A stretch of DNA of 61,014 nucleotides from Aequorivita todarodis (GTDB taxonomy: Bacteria > Bacteroidota > Bacteroidia > Flavobacteriales > Flavobacteriaceae), in the NCBI RefSeq assembly GCF_028561335.1, contig NZ_JAQQTG010000010.1:591-61604 (forward strand), given 5' to 3'. The notes beneath the pieces were generated by a model. The model worked only from the letters and a program-made list of their open reading frames with translations. It searched no databases and was not told the origin of the DNA. Below, piece after piece: positions 22,995-31,373 of the stretch (position 1 is its first letter; every line of letters starts with the position of its first letter). Both the position numbers and the translations under genes were made by a program.

Positions 22995-25379
22995 ATGGAG
23001 GAAAACCGATACAGAGAGGAAACCAAGGAATTGCCACTTCGCGAAATAGTTGAACAATACACCCGCTATTGGTACCTGTTTGTTTTGGGCGTTATGATCG
23101 CGCTCGTGCTGGCATTCATCTATTTGCGATATACGACGGCCCTGTATCAAACCCGGGCGACCATAATCATCAAAGACGAAAAAAGCGCCAGCAGCCCTAT
23201 GGAAATGGCAGCCTTTTCACAATTTGGAAGTTTCCTGTCTCGCTTCAATACCAGCAAGATAGACAATGAATTGGCCATCTTTAATTCCAAACGCATCATC
23301 TCAAAAACCGTTGAAGCACTTGGGCTGAACATAAAGTACGAATCCGTTGGGGCCATCAAGACTTCAGAAATATATTCCTACATTCCCTTTAAGGTCCAAT
23401 ACCAATCCTTTAATGAGGTGGGGAACAAGCTAAGCGTCCCCCGTTTATTTATTGAGGTGCTTTCAAATACCGAATACAAACTGGAAGATGAAACCCAGGC
23501 CGTTGAGGGCACCTATAAATTTGGGGAACAGGTATCGTTGCCTTTTGGAGAAATAACCGTTCTTCCAAATCTTGAAAACCCTGAGAGTTTTAAATCATTT
23601 TTGGATAGGACCGTTGTGGTTACCTATCGTCCCATAGAAAACGTTGCGTTGGACTATCAGGATAAAGTTGTTATAGAGAACGAAATTAAATCGAGCAATG
23701 TGCTGGAGCTCAGTATGCTTACTCCGGTAACCGGAAAGGCTGAAGATTTCTTGGACGAACTTATTTCCCAATACAATCAGGATGCCATTGCCGACAGAAA
23801 TGAAATTGCCAAGAACACTTCAAAATTTATAGATTCGCGTTTGCAGATCATCACCCGCGAACTGGATTCGGTGGAACGGAATAAGGAAACTTTCAAGAGC
23901 GATAACCGTTTGACCGATATTCAGGCCGAAGCCCAAATAATCCTTGAAAACGCAAGCGAATTTAACAAAAAGCAGTTTGACGTTGGAACCCAGTTGGAAC
24001 TTTCAAAAACCATGATAGATTATATGGAGAAAAGCTCCAACGCCGAGCTTTTGCCTTCCAATATTGGGATTCAAAGTGAAGAAATTGCCACGGCCGTAAA
24101 CAACTACAACCAGTTGATACTGTACCGGAACAAACTGATGCAGAACTCTACCACCAAAAACCCCGTGGTGCTGAATGTGAACAATCAAATAGAGCAGATG
24201 CGCGCCAGCATTTTGGGTAGCTTGAAAAATTCGAGCAACGCTTTGAAAATTGCAATGAAGGACCTTAACATTCAGGAATCTACAATTAATTCAAAAATAG
24301 CACAGGTTCCTGCAAAGGAAAAAATATATAGAGGCATAGAAAGACAACAGACCATAAAGGAACAACTTTATCTTTTCCTATTGCAACAGCGGGAAGAGGC
24401 TTCCATTACCTTGGCCGCAACCTCTCCAAAGGCAAAAGTCGTGGACAATGCCTACAGCACAAAAAGCCCCGTTTCTCCACAAAAGCCGCTCATATATCTG
24501 GGGTCATTATTGGCCGGGCTGTTGGTTCCTTTTATTGGAATTTATGGTGCAAATCTATTGAACACCAAAGTATCGTCCCGCAGGGATGTGGAACGCCATC
24601 TGCCAAAAACGCCAATTGTTGGGGAAATACCAAAAATAAAACGCAACGAAGCCGATCTAATCCAGCACAACGACCGCAGCATAATGGCGGAAGCGTATAG
24701 AATCCTGCGAACCAACCTGCAGTATCTGTATATAAACAAACTGGAAGAAAATGACAAAGGAAAAACCTTGATAGTTACTTCAACAATTAAAGGGGAGGGA
24801 AAAACCTTTGTTGCCTTCAACTTGGCGTTAACATTGGCACTTACCGGCAAGAAGGTGGTCTTGGTGGGCGCGGATATTCGCAACCCACAGTTGCAACGCT
24901 ATTTGCCCGACCATTTAAAAGCGAAAAAAGGACTTACGGAATTCATAGTTTACGACGATTTGCACGTGGAGGACGTTATAGCCCAAAGCGAATACAACGA
25001 AAACCTGAGCATCGTACTTTCTGGGGCAATACCACCAAACCCGGCGGAATTGTTAATGCAAAAGCGAACCACCACCTTTGTTGAAGAGCTTAAAAAGCAA
25101 TTTGATTATATAATTCTGGACACTGCGCCGTCCATGCTCGTTACCGATACTATTTTAATAAACAAGCTGGCAGACATTACCCTCTATGTGGTCCGCGCGG
25201 GATATACCGACAAACGTTTGTTGGATTTTCCACAGGATGCCATAGACGACGGGCGTTTGGCAAATGTGGCCATTATCCTGAACAATGTAAATCTCAACAA
25301 TTTTGGATACGGAAATAAATACGGTTATGCATATGCACGCGAAGAGCGTTCCTTGCTGAAAAGAATTCTGAATAAATAG
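22995..25379 (+). CDS. wzc: Polysaccharide co-polymerase and tyrosine autokinase (Wzc-like)
   Basis: A 794-residue inner-membrane protein. Order of parts: Wzz chain-length domain with the first membrane segment at about 28-47, a long periplasmic coiled-coil region with a GNVR-like domain, the second membrane segment at about 499-520, and a BY-kinase with Walker A TSTIKGEGKT (about 595-604), Walker A' VVLVGADIRNPQ and Walker B YIILDTAPS. The C-terminus holds a tyrosine cluster (NNFGYGNKYGYAYAREERS), the autophosphorylation tail. It controls polymerisation and export. The ATG at 22995 is preferred over a TTG five codons earlier. Confidence 0.95.
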   Translation: MEENRYREETKELPLREIVEQYTRYWYLFVLGVMIALVLAFIYLRYTTALYQTRATIIIKDEKSASSPMEMAAFSQFGSFLSRFNTSKIDNELAIFNSKRIISKTVEALGLNIKYESVGAIKTSEIYSYIPFKVQYQSFNEVGNKLSVPRLFIEVLSNTEYKLEDETQAVEGTYKFGEQVSLPFGEITVLPNLENPESFKSFLDRTVVVTYRPIENVALDYQDKVVIENEIKSSNVLELSMLTPVTGKAEDFLDELISQYNQDAIADRNEIAKNTSKFIDSRLQIITRELDSVERNKETFKSDNRLTDIQAEAQIILENASEFNKKQFDVGTQLELSKTMIDYMEKSSNAELLPSNIGIQSEEIATAVNNYNQLILYRNKLMQNSTTKNPVVLNVNNQIEQMRASILGSLKNSSNALKIAMKDLNIQESTINSKIAQVPAKEKIYRGIERQQTIKEQLYLFLLQQREEASITLAATSPKAKVVDNAYSTKSPVSPQKPLIYLGSLLAGLLVPFIGIYGANLLNTKVSSRRDVERHLPKTPIVGEIPKIKRNEADLIQHNDRSIMAEAYRILRTNLQYLYINKLEENDKGKTLIVTSTIKGEGKTFVAFNLALTLALTGKKVVLVGADIRNPQLQRYLPDHLKAKKGLTEFIVYDDLHVEDVIAQSEYNENLSIVLSGAIPPNPAELLMQKRTTTFVEELKKQFDYIILDTAPSMLVTDTILINKLADITLYVVRAGYTDKRLLDFPQDAIDDGRLANVAIILNNVNLNNFGYGNKYGYAYAREERSLLKRILNK

Positions 25380-25389
25380 CGCAAGGTCT

Positions 25390-26727
25390 ATGAAACTGTT
25401 GAAATTCATCATCCTCTTTTGTCCTTTGTTTGTTTTTTCACAGGAATTTGATATTGCCGGAAGCGTTGAGGCAAAAGCAATGCTCTCCAACGAAGACGAA
25501 AACCCTTTTTGGTTCCACACCAATACTAACTATGCGGTCGGTGAGTTAAGCAACCTTTCGGCAACAGGCGAATTAAAAGCAAGTTTAAGCTATTCTTCAT
25601 TCAAAATTAATGCGGGGGCAGCGGTCTTTGGAAGGGATGGGGTTCAAGATGCCGTACAACGACGCGATTTATACCTTCAGTTTGAAAATTCTTGGCTTTT
25701 TGCAACCCTTGGCGCAAAAAAGCAAACTGAAGTTCTCGACGGACTTTCCGCGACCAATCAAAACTTTTTGTGGTCTGGAAATGCAAGGCCGCTTCCGGGG
25801 GTACTTTTGGAAGCAAACAATCCATTAAAAATTTCAAAAACCTTCGCTATCGACTGGGGAATTGCGCATTACGAACTGAATGACAATCGGTTTGTGGATG
25901 GTACGCACGTTCACTACAAACGTTTGGCGCTGATTACCACTTTCAATGAAAACCATAAACTCACGGCCAAGCTGCAGCATTACGTGCAATGGGGTGGAAG
26001 CTCGCCTGTTTATGGAGAATTGAAAGATGGTTTTAAGGATTTTATCAACGTTTTTTTCGCACATAATACCGAAGAAATTGGGATTGAGGGAGAAACGATC
26101 AATAAGTTGGGAAATCATTTGGGCTCTTACTTTCTCAATTATGAATTTAAGAACGCTTGGGGAAATTTTTCCATTTACCACGACCATCCTTTTGAGGACG
26201 GCTCCGGCACCCGATTGGCAAATTTTCCGGACGGGGTCTGGGGCGCTTACTTTAAACCCAAAAACCAAAAAATAATCTCCTCCATTCTTTATGAGTACAT
26301 AGATACTTCCGATCAAAGCGGAATATCGGTGGGTAGCGGATTTGATGGTTATTTTGGAAACAATATATACCGTAGCGGTTGGACCTACGAAGAGAATATT
26401 ATGGGCGCACCATTTATTCTTTTTGACAAAAATCTGGAAATCAACGCCGACAATACTCCCTATATAAGCAATCGTGCGAAGGTGCATCATTTTGGGGTTA
26501 TCGGCGAATTCAACAATTTTCAATGGAAACTGAAAAGCACCGTAGCCAAATATATGGGAACCTACCGCAAGCCTTTCTATCCGGAATGGAAATATTGGTA
26601 CAACTACGGCTCGCTTTCCTATAAAAGTGAAAAACTCGGCACCTTTACCGTAATGGGCGGCGCAGATTTTTCAAACATAACAGATACGCTTTTTGGTGGC
26701 GGGATTGAATATTCATATGCTTTTTAA
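25390..26727 (+). CDS. Capsule assembly outer-membrane protein (Wzi-like beta-barrel)
   Basis: A 445-residue protein with a signal peptide (MKLLKFIILFCPLFVFSQ) and alternating hydrophobic beta-strands throughout, ending in an aromatic residue (EYSYAF), typical of an outer-membrane barrel. The FWFHTNTNYAVGE start, WGIAHYELNDNRFVDGTHVHYKRLAL and the W-GG--P-YGEL segment fit the capsule assembly Wzi family, which attaches capsule at the cell surface. It is the last gene of the capsule locus and begins 10 bases after the kinase gene. Confidence 0.88.
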   Translation: MKLLKFIILFCPLFVFSQEFDIAGSVEAKAMLSNEDENPFWFHTNTNYAVGELSNLSATGELKASLSYSSFKINAGAAVFGRDGVQDAVQRRDLYLQFENSWLFATLGAKKQTEVLDGLSATNQNFLWSGNARPLPGVLLEANNPLKISKTFAIDWGIAHYELNDNRFVDGTHVHYKRLALITTFNENHKLTAKLQHYVQWGGSSPVYGELKDGFKDFINVFFAHNTEEIGIEGETINKLGNHLGSYFLNYEFKNAWGNFSIYHDHPFEDGSGTRLANFPDGVWGAYFKPKNQKIISSILYEYIDTSDQSGISVGSGFDGYFGNNIYRSGWTYEENIMGAPFILFDKNLEINADNTPYISNRAKVHHFGVIGEFNNFQWKLKSTVAKYMGTYRKPFYPEWKYWYNYGSLSYKSEKLGTFTVMGGADFSNITDTLFGGGIEYSYAF

Positions 26728-26800
26728 GTTATCAAGTTTTGCCACTTTTTTTCTGAAATATTAGAATTTTCTTAATTTTTAAAAAAGGTCTTCATAAGGT

Positions 26801-26831
26801 TTGGTCATGCTAAAAATAGCAGTTAATTTTG
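26801..26831 (+). promoter_or_regulatory. Azurin promoter, TTG-N20-TAATTTTG
   Basis: TTG at 26801-26803 and TAATTTTG at 26824-26831 with the ideal 20-nt spacing; the ATG is 32 nt downstream. The remaining part of 26728-26800 shows no gene. Confidence 0.75.
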
Positions 26832-26863
26832 CCTTAATTATAATTAATCTAAATTAGAGCAAG

Positions 26864-27373
26864 ATGAATAAAATGATCTTAGTATTCGCTGCCGCTTTAG
26901 CAATTAGTTGTGGCGACAACAAAAAAGAAGAAAAAAATGAATTGAAAATTGGTGCCCCGGTAGAGGAGGCTGCTCCCGCCCAAACCACCGATGACAAGGT
27001 TGCCGAAGTTACAATAACGGGCAACGACCAAATGAAATACGACAAGAGTGAGATTCGCGTAAAAGCTGGTCAAAAAGTGAAGCTTACCTTAAAACACGTT
27101 GGCACAATGGACAAAACCGTGATGGGCCACAACTGGGCCTTGCTTACCCAAGATGCCGATATGGCGGCCGTGGGGCAAGCAGCGGCAAGTGCAGCGGACA
27201 ATGATTATATTCCAGCCGATATGGCCGACAAGATTATAGTACACACCAAAATGCTTGGCGGTGGCGAAAGCGATACCATTGAATTTGACGCCCCAGCCCC
27301 CGGAACCTATACTTTCATGTGTACTTTCCCCGGCCACTATGCCTTGATGCACGGTAAATTTATTGTGGAATAA
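26864..27373 (+). CDS. Azurin-like blue copper lipoprotein
   Basis: A 169-residue protein with a lipoprotein signal (MNKMILVFAAALAISC, lipid Cys16), an acidic linker of about 30 residues, and a cupredoxin domain. The copper ligands are plain: His in VMGHNWALL, then Cys, His and Met in MCTFPGHYALMHG. It carries single electrons in the cell envelope. It has its own promoter and terminator, so it is a single-gene unit. Confidence 0.95.
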   Translation: MNKMILVFAAALAISCGDNKKEEKNELKIGAPVEEAAPAQTTDDKVAEVTITGNDQMKYDKSEIRVKAGQKVKLTLKHVGTMDKTVMGHNWALLTQDADMAAVGQAAASAADNDYIPADMADKIIVHTKMLGGGESDTIEFDAPAPGTYTFMCTFPGHYALMHGKFIVE

Positions 27374-27398
27374 TTTCCCGAATAAAATAATTGAATTC

Positions 27399-27431
27399 AA
27401 AAAAGCTGCATGGTTAATGTGGCTTTTTTTT
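27399..27431 (+). terminator. Intrinsic terminator of the azurin gene
   Basis: AAAAAAGC pairs with GCTTTTTT through an extended stem (two G-U pairs, CAT/ATG inside) and a T-run of eight follows. It overlaps by two bases the end of the small gene on the other strand. Confidence 0.8.
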
Positions 27432-27600
27432 ATTCCTTTTTCTTACGGAAGAGAAAACCAAGGGGCAATACAAGAAATATAAAAAGATACCATCCGGTAA
27501 CCAAACCGATAATTGTAATTATTGCAGCCGCAATCATTAAATAAATAGCAGTGTTTTTGCCCACCTTGTGTTTTTTCAAATTTAAAAATCGACCAAACAT
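27430..27600 (-). CDS. Small membrane protein, function unknown
   Basis: A 56-residue protein. After a basic N-terminus (MFGRFLNLKKHKVGK) it has two hydrophobic stretches (TAIYLMIAAAIITIIGLVTG and WYLFIFLVLPLGFLF) and a basic end (RKKKE), so it is likely a two-span inner-membrane protein. The ATG at 27600 is chosen; a TTG at 27612 is an alternative. It lies just downstream of lplA on the same strand, separated by a 16-bp palindrome. I do not recognise a family. Confidence 0.55.
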   Translation of the reverse strand: MFGRFLNLKKHKVGKNTAIYLMIAAAIITIIGLVTGWYLFIFLVLPLGFLFRKKKE

Positions 27601-27622
27601 TTTCCGAATCAACGAATCCCAT

Positions 27623-27638
27623 CCCGATAGCTATCGGG
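27623..27638. repeat. Dispersed palindrome CCCGATAGCTATCGGG, copy 1
   Basis: A perfect 16-bp palindrome. The same sequence is at 36928-36943 and a variant at 50924-50939. All three are intergenic. Confidence 0.9.
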
Positions 27639-27655
27639 TCCCAAATCAACGAATC

Positions 27656-28660
27656 CTAATCCTCATCATCCCCATAAACCAATTCAATAAAATCAATTTT
27701 GGGAATGTCGCCAAAATATTCCTTTACCTCAATATCTTTCAATAATTCCGAAATATCTTCTTTTTCGTAACGGGCTCCTTCCAAGAGTTTTTCAAGGTTT
27801 TCAACCGGCTCCTTTCCGAAGAAATCGCCAAATATTTTAAATTCCTTTATATGGCCCTTCTCAACAAAGATGCGCAGGTCTATTTCGCCCACGGGAAACC
27901 GCTTGCTGCGCTGTATGTTGAACTTAGGCGAACGCCCATAGTTCCAGTCCCAAGTGTCGTATTTTTCCTCTTTCAATTGATGGACGGCCTTCCATTCCTC
28001 GGGGGTTAAATAGTAGCTTTCAAAAGGTTCGCTTTCTTCATAAAGCCCCTTGAGCAATAGTTTTCTAAACTGTTCTATGGTCATCCAATCGTGCAGGAAT
28101 TCGGTAATATTGGCCACCCGGCTCCTGACCGATTTGTGGCCCTTTGAGGCTATTTTGCTCATCTTTACGTTAAGCGCGTTGGCCACTTCCCCCAAATCGG
28201 TATCAAAAAGGAGGGTGCCGTGGCTCACCATCCGCTTGCCCGTAGAAAATTGGGCCGTACCCGAAATCTTGCGCTCCTCTACCTGTATGTCGTTTCGGCC
28301 TTTCAACTCGGCGTCCAACCCCAAATTGTTAAGTACCTTAATTACAGGTGCGGTAAACTTTTTGAAATTGTTCAAACTTTTCACATCATGGTTGGTTATA
28401 AAACTGAAGTTGAGGTTCCCATAATCGTGATATACCGCGCCGCCACCGGACACTCTTCGCACCACGTGGATATTATTTTCTTCTACATATTGATGGTTTA
28501 TTTCTTCCAAAGTATTTTGGTTGCGGCCAATGATGATGGACGGTTCGTTTATGTAAAAAAGCAGATAATCGTTTTCGGCACTAAAATTCCGTAAGACATA
28601 TTCTTCCAAAGCCAAGTTTAGCCGTGGGTTGGTGTTGTCTTCGTTTTCTATAAAAATCAT
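27656..28660 (-). CDS. lplA: Lipoate-protein ligase A
   Basis: A 334-residue cytoplasmic enzyme that activates free lipoate with ATP and attaches it to lipoyl domains of 2-oxoacid dehydrogenases and GcvH. The lipoate-binding segment RRVSGGGAVYHDYGNLNFSF and the earlier IIIGRNQN motif are intact, and the length includes the C-terminal accessory domain. The promoter at 28678 lies in the divergent region shared with the FAD-dependent dehydrogenase. Confidence 0.95.
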   Translation of the reverse strand: MIFIENEDNTNPRLNLALEEYVLRNFSAENDYLLFYINEPSIIIGRNQNTLEEINHQYVEENNIHVVRRVSGGGAVYHDYGNLNFSFITNHDVKSLNNFKKFTAPVIKVLNNLGLDAELKGRNDIQVEERKISGTAQFSTGKRMVSHGTLLFDTDLGEVANALNVKMSKIASKGHKSVRSRVANITEFLHDWMTIEQFRKLLLKGLYEESEPFESYYLTPEEWKAVHQLKEEKYDTWDWNYGRSPKFNIQRSKRFPVGEIDLRIFVEKGHIKEFKIFGDFFGKEPVENLEKLLEGARYEKEDISELLKDIEVKEYFGDIPKIDFIELVYGDDED

Positions 28661-28677
28661 TTTTCATCTATTTTCCG

Positions 28678-28685
28678 CAAAGATA
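28678..28685 (-). promoter_or_regulatory. lplA promoter -7 element (TATCTTTG)
   Basis: A perfect TAnnTTTG on the minus strand, 17 nt before the lplA ATG, so the leader is only about ten nucleotides. Confidence 0.65.
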
Positions 28686-28726
28686 AATAATAGTTTTTCG
28701 GGATTCGTTAATTCGTGAATTTGTTA

Positions 28727-28783
28727 ACCTGCCTGCCGGCAGGCAGGTTCGGGACCTGCCTGCCAGAGGCACGACAGGCAGGT
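28727..28783. repeat. Double copy of the CCTGCC/GGCAGG palindromic repeat
   Basis: A perfect 22-bp palindrome (centre CTGCCGGCAG) at 28727-28748 is followed after five bases by a related 30-bp inverted repeat at 28754-28783 (ACCTGCCTGCCAGAGG, then CACGACAGGCAGGT). AATTCGTTAATTTG-type octamers flank both. Related copies are at 30425-30453 and 50961-50990. Confidence 0.9.
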
Positions 28784-28839
28784 TTGTTAATTTGTTAATT
28801 CGGGATTTGTTTTTAAATCCCGCATCCCAAATTATCAAC

Positions 28840-28847
28840 TATCTTTG
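28840..28847 (+). promoter_or_regulatory. Promoter -7 element (TATCTTTG) six bases before an ATG
   Basis: TATCTTTG, then CGGCTT, then the ATG at 28854. With the usual distance from -7 element to transcript start, the mRNA would begin at or next to the ATG, so it should be leaderless. Confidence 0.65.
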
Positions 28848-28853
28848 CGGCTT

Positions 28854-30410
28854 ATGGGCAGATTGGTTCAAATAGCGGTGTTGCCGCGCCAGCAGGAAGA
28901 TTTCGATTTTATTTTGGAGCTCGCTCTGGAAAAGGAAAAGCTTCGGAAGGAGAATGTCAGCGATTGGCGCATCCGGAAGCGTTCCATAGATGCGCGCCGT
29001 AAACCCATTAAAATAAATCTGCAGATTGAATTGTGGTTGAAGGGCGAAAAACGCGAGACCATTCCGCCGTTTGTTCCAAAGAACGTTTCCAAAGAAAAGG
29101 AAATCGCGATAATTGGCGCGGGCCCGGCAGGACTTTATGCAGCATTACGAGCTATTGAGGCAGGTTTAAAACCCATTGTTTTTGAACGCGGAAAAGACGT
29201 CCGTGAGCGCCGAAGGGATTTGGCGGCAATTAATAAAGAAGGAATCGTAAATCCAGAAAGCAATTACTGTTTTGGCGAAGGCGGCGCGGGAACGTATTCT
29301 GACGGAAAACTTTACACGCGAAGCAAAAAACGCGGCAATGTGCTGAAAGCTCTGGAATGGTTCGTCCATTTTGGCGCCGATGAGGATATTTTGGTAGATG
29401 CGCATCCACATATAGGCACCAATAAACTGCCGAAGATAATTACCGCAATGCGCGAGGCAATTCTTGAAAATGGCGGGGAAGTGCATTTCAATTCAAAGCT
29501 TACCGATTTAAAACTGAAGCATAATTCGGTGGAAGCCATTCAGATTAATAATGGCGAATGGCTACATTTTGAAAACATAATCCTCGCAACAGGCCATTCT
29601 GCGAGGGATATTTTTTATTTGCTTCACGAAAAAAACATAAAGATTGAAGCCAAGCCTTTCGCCATTGGCGTTCGTGTTGAGCACCAACAGGAACTTATCG
29701 ACTATATCCAATACCACGGCGAAGAGGACAATCCGTATCTGCCTCCGGCCAGTTATGCGCTGGTGGAGCAGGTGGATGGCCTTGGGGTTTATTCGTTCTG
29801 TATGTGTCCGGGCGGCATTATTGCGCCCTGCGCCACGCAGCAGGACGAAGTGGTTACCAACGGTTGGAGCCCCAGCAAACGCAACAATCCGTATGCAAAC
29901 AGCGGAATTGTGGTTAGCGTGGAACCGAAAGATTTGCCGAACTATAAAAAAGACGACCCTTTTGTATGTTTAAATTTTCAGAAGGAAGTGGAAAAGCGTT
30001 GTTGGGAAGCAGGAGGGAAGACCCAAAAAGTGCCTGCCCAGCGGATGATTGATTTTGTGGAGGGAAAAATCTCAGAGGATTTTCCGAAGACTTCCTATCA
30101 ACCCGGAATTGTTTCCGCAAATTTAAATGAAGTATTGCCACCATTAATTTCAAAAAGATTGAAAAAGGCATTCGTGGCCTTCGGGAAAAAAATGAAAGGC
30201 TATTACACCAACCAAGCCGTACTGCACGCACCGGAGAGTAGAACTTCATCCCCAATTTCCATTCCACGAAATCCTGAAACGCTGGAGCATATTGGAATAA
30301 AAGGCTTATATCCCTGCGGCGAAGGTGCGGGTTATGCGGGAGGCATTATTTCCGCAGCCATCGATGGGATTAATTGTGTGGATGCGATTGCTGAAAAGTT
30401 GATTCGTTAA
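28854..30410 (+). CDS. FAD-dependent dehydrogenase (uncharacterised flavoprotein family)
   Basis: A 518-residue flavoprotein. After an N-terminal alpha/beta region of about 75 residues it has the dinucleotide-binding motif IGAGPAGLYAALRAIEAG (from about residue 87) and a C-terminal FAD contact GLYPCGEGAGYAGGIISAAIDG. Cysteines occur in SNYCFGEGGAG and FCMCPGG. The family (COG2509) is widespread but its substrate is not established. The frame also allows a TTG three codons upstream, but that codon is inside the promoter element, so 28854 is the start. Confidence 0.88.
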   Translation: MGRLVQIAVLPRQQEDFDFILELALEKEKLRKENVSDWRIRKRSIDARRKPIKINLQIELWLKGEKRETIPPFVPKNVSKEKEIAIIGAGPAGLYAALRAIEAGLKPIVFERGKDVRERRRDLAAINKEGIVNPESNYCFGEGGAGTYSDGKLYTRSKKRGNVLKALEWFVHFGADEDILVDAHPHIGTNKLPKIITAMREAILENGGEVHFNSKLTDLKLKHNSVEAIQINNGEWLHFENIILATGHSARDIFYLLHEKNIKIEAKPFAIGVRVEHQQELIDYIQYHGEEDNPYLPPASYALVEQVDGLGVYSFCMCPGGIIAPCATQQDEVVTNGWSPSKRNNPYANSGIVVSVEPKDLPNYKKDDPFVCLNFQKEVEKRCWEAGGKTQKVPAQRMIDFVEGKISEDFPKTSYQPGIVSANLNEVLPPLISKRLKKAFVAFGKKMKGYYTNQAVLHAPESRTSSPISIPRNPETLEHIGIKGLYPCGEGAGYAGGIISAAIDGINCVDAIAEKLIR

Positions 30411-30424
30411 TTCGGGATTCGGGG

Positions 30425-30453
30425 CCTACCTGCCAGAGGCACGACAGGCAGGT
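30425..30453. repeat. CCTGCC/GGCAGG palindromic repeat, single copy
   Basis: Same sequence as 28754-28783 apart from the first bases. It directly follows the dehydrogenase stop, so two copies flank this gene on either side. Confidence 0.88.
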
Positions 30454-30514
30454 TTGTGATTTTAGTTTTCATAAACTCATAAACTCATCGACTAAACTCA
30501 TCGACCCATCGACT

Positions 30515-30546
30515 TCAAAAAAAAAGGCCACCATCCGGCAGCCTTT
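30515..30546 (-). terminator. Intrinsic terminator of the FKBP gene
   Basis: On the minus strand AAAGGC-TG-CC-GGAT-GG-TG-GCCTTT forms a stem with G-U pairs and a 4-nt loop, followed by nine T. Confidence 0.8.
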
Positions 30547-30569
30547 CTTAAAATATATTTCCAGAAAAA

Positions 30570-30998
30570 TTACTTTATCTCAAGCAATTCCAGTTCAAAG
30601 GTCAAATCCTGTCCGGCCAGGGGATGGTTGGCGTCCACGATAATAAACCCGTCCTTTACATCGGCTACCCGCAATTGGCGCTCAGAACCGTCGGGGTTTT
30701 TGGATACGAGGCCCATACCTACCTCGGGTTTTATCTCCGGCGGCAAATTGTCATTCGGTATTTTTTGGAAAAGCTCTTTTTGGACTTCACCGTAAGCTTC
30801 TTCCTTTGGAATGGTAATGGTTTTCTTTTCGTTTACCTTCATAGCTACCAATCCTTTTTCAAAACCGGGGATTAAACGGCCCTCTCCAAGTTTTACCTCC
30901 AAAGGCTCGCGCTGCACCGAACTGTCGAACACCTGTCCGTTGTTCAGTTTTCCTGTGTAGTGAAGTTTTACGGTTTCATTTCCTTGTACTTGATTCAT
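30570..30998 (-). CDS. FKBP-type peptidyl-prolyl isomerase (SlyD-like)
   Basis: A 142-residue cytoplasmic isomerase. The FKBP fold is split by an insert-in-flap domain (about residues 70-125), as in SlyD: VKLHYTGKLNNGQVFDSS and LGEGRLIPGFEKGLVAM before the insert, and DANHPLAGQDLTFELELLEI after it. The His-rich metal-binding tail of E. coli SlyD is absent. It acts as a folding helper. It has its own promoter (31037-31044) and terminator. Confidence 0.93.
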   Translation of the reverse strand: MNQVQGNETVKLHYTGKLNNGQVFDSSVQREPLEVKLGEGRLIPGFEKGLVAMKVNEKKTITIPKEEAYGEVQKELFQKIPNDNLPPEIKPEVGMGLVSKNPDGSERQLRVADVKDGFIIVDANHPLAGQDLTFELELLEIK

Positions 30999-31036
30999 AA
31001 TGTGTGTTTTTTTCGATTATTTAATCAATAAGTTGG

Positions 31037-31044
31037 CAAAACTA
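31037..31044 (-). promoter_or_regulatory. FKBP gene promoter -7 element (TAGTTTTG)
   Basis: A perfect TAnnTTTG on the minus strand, 38 nt before the ATG at 30998. Confidence 0.55.
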
Positions 31045-31373
31045 TGGGTTTGGGTAGCCAATTCCACGGAATATCGGGATGAATGTGCCGTATTAAGGAA
31101 AAATTAACGTGTTTTTTACCTGCTATGAAATTTTTAAAAGCACGATAATTGCTATTGGGTAAAATTTCCACTGAAAATTTATGCCGTGCAAAAACATAGA
31201 AACCAATTACTTGCCTTATTGGAATGAAAACAGCCAACGCTGGTTTTAATCCTTTCATAAATTATTTTTAAAACCTTGATAGATTTTTCAAAATTCATCC
31301 TCATAAAATATTCTGAAACGTTATATTAGATTCTTAAATTTTAAGTATATTATAAAAATAATTCCCAATCTAA
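31045..31373. other. Intergenic stretch without a convincing gene
   Basis: Divergent region between the FKBP gene and gabT. It is AT-rich. A short minus-strand frame (31025-31258, 77 codons) overlaps the FKBP promoter and shows no known pattern. No clear promoter for gabT is seen. Confidence 0.5.

Noticed and set aside
25834-26523. A 229-codon frame antisense to the Wzi-like gene.
   Set aside because: It is the shadow of a well-supported beta-barrel gene and has no family features.
31025-31258. A 77-codon minus-strand frame upstream of the FKBP gene.
   Set aside because: It overlaps the FKBP promoter, has no domain, signal or clear start context, and its composition is like the intergenic DNA around it.
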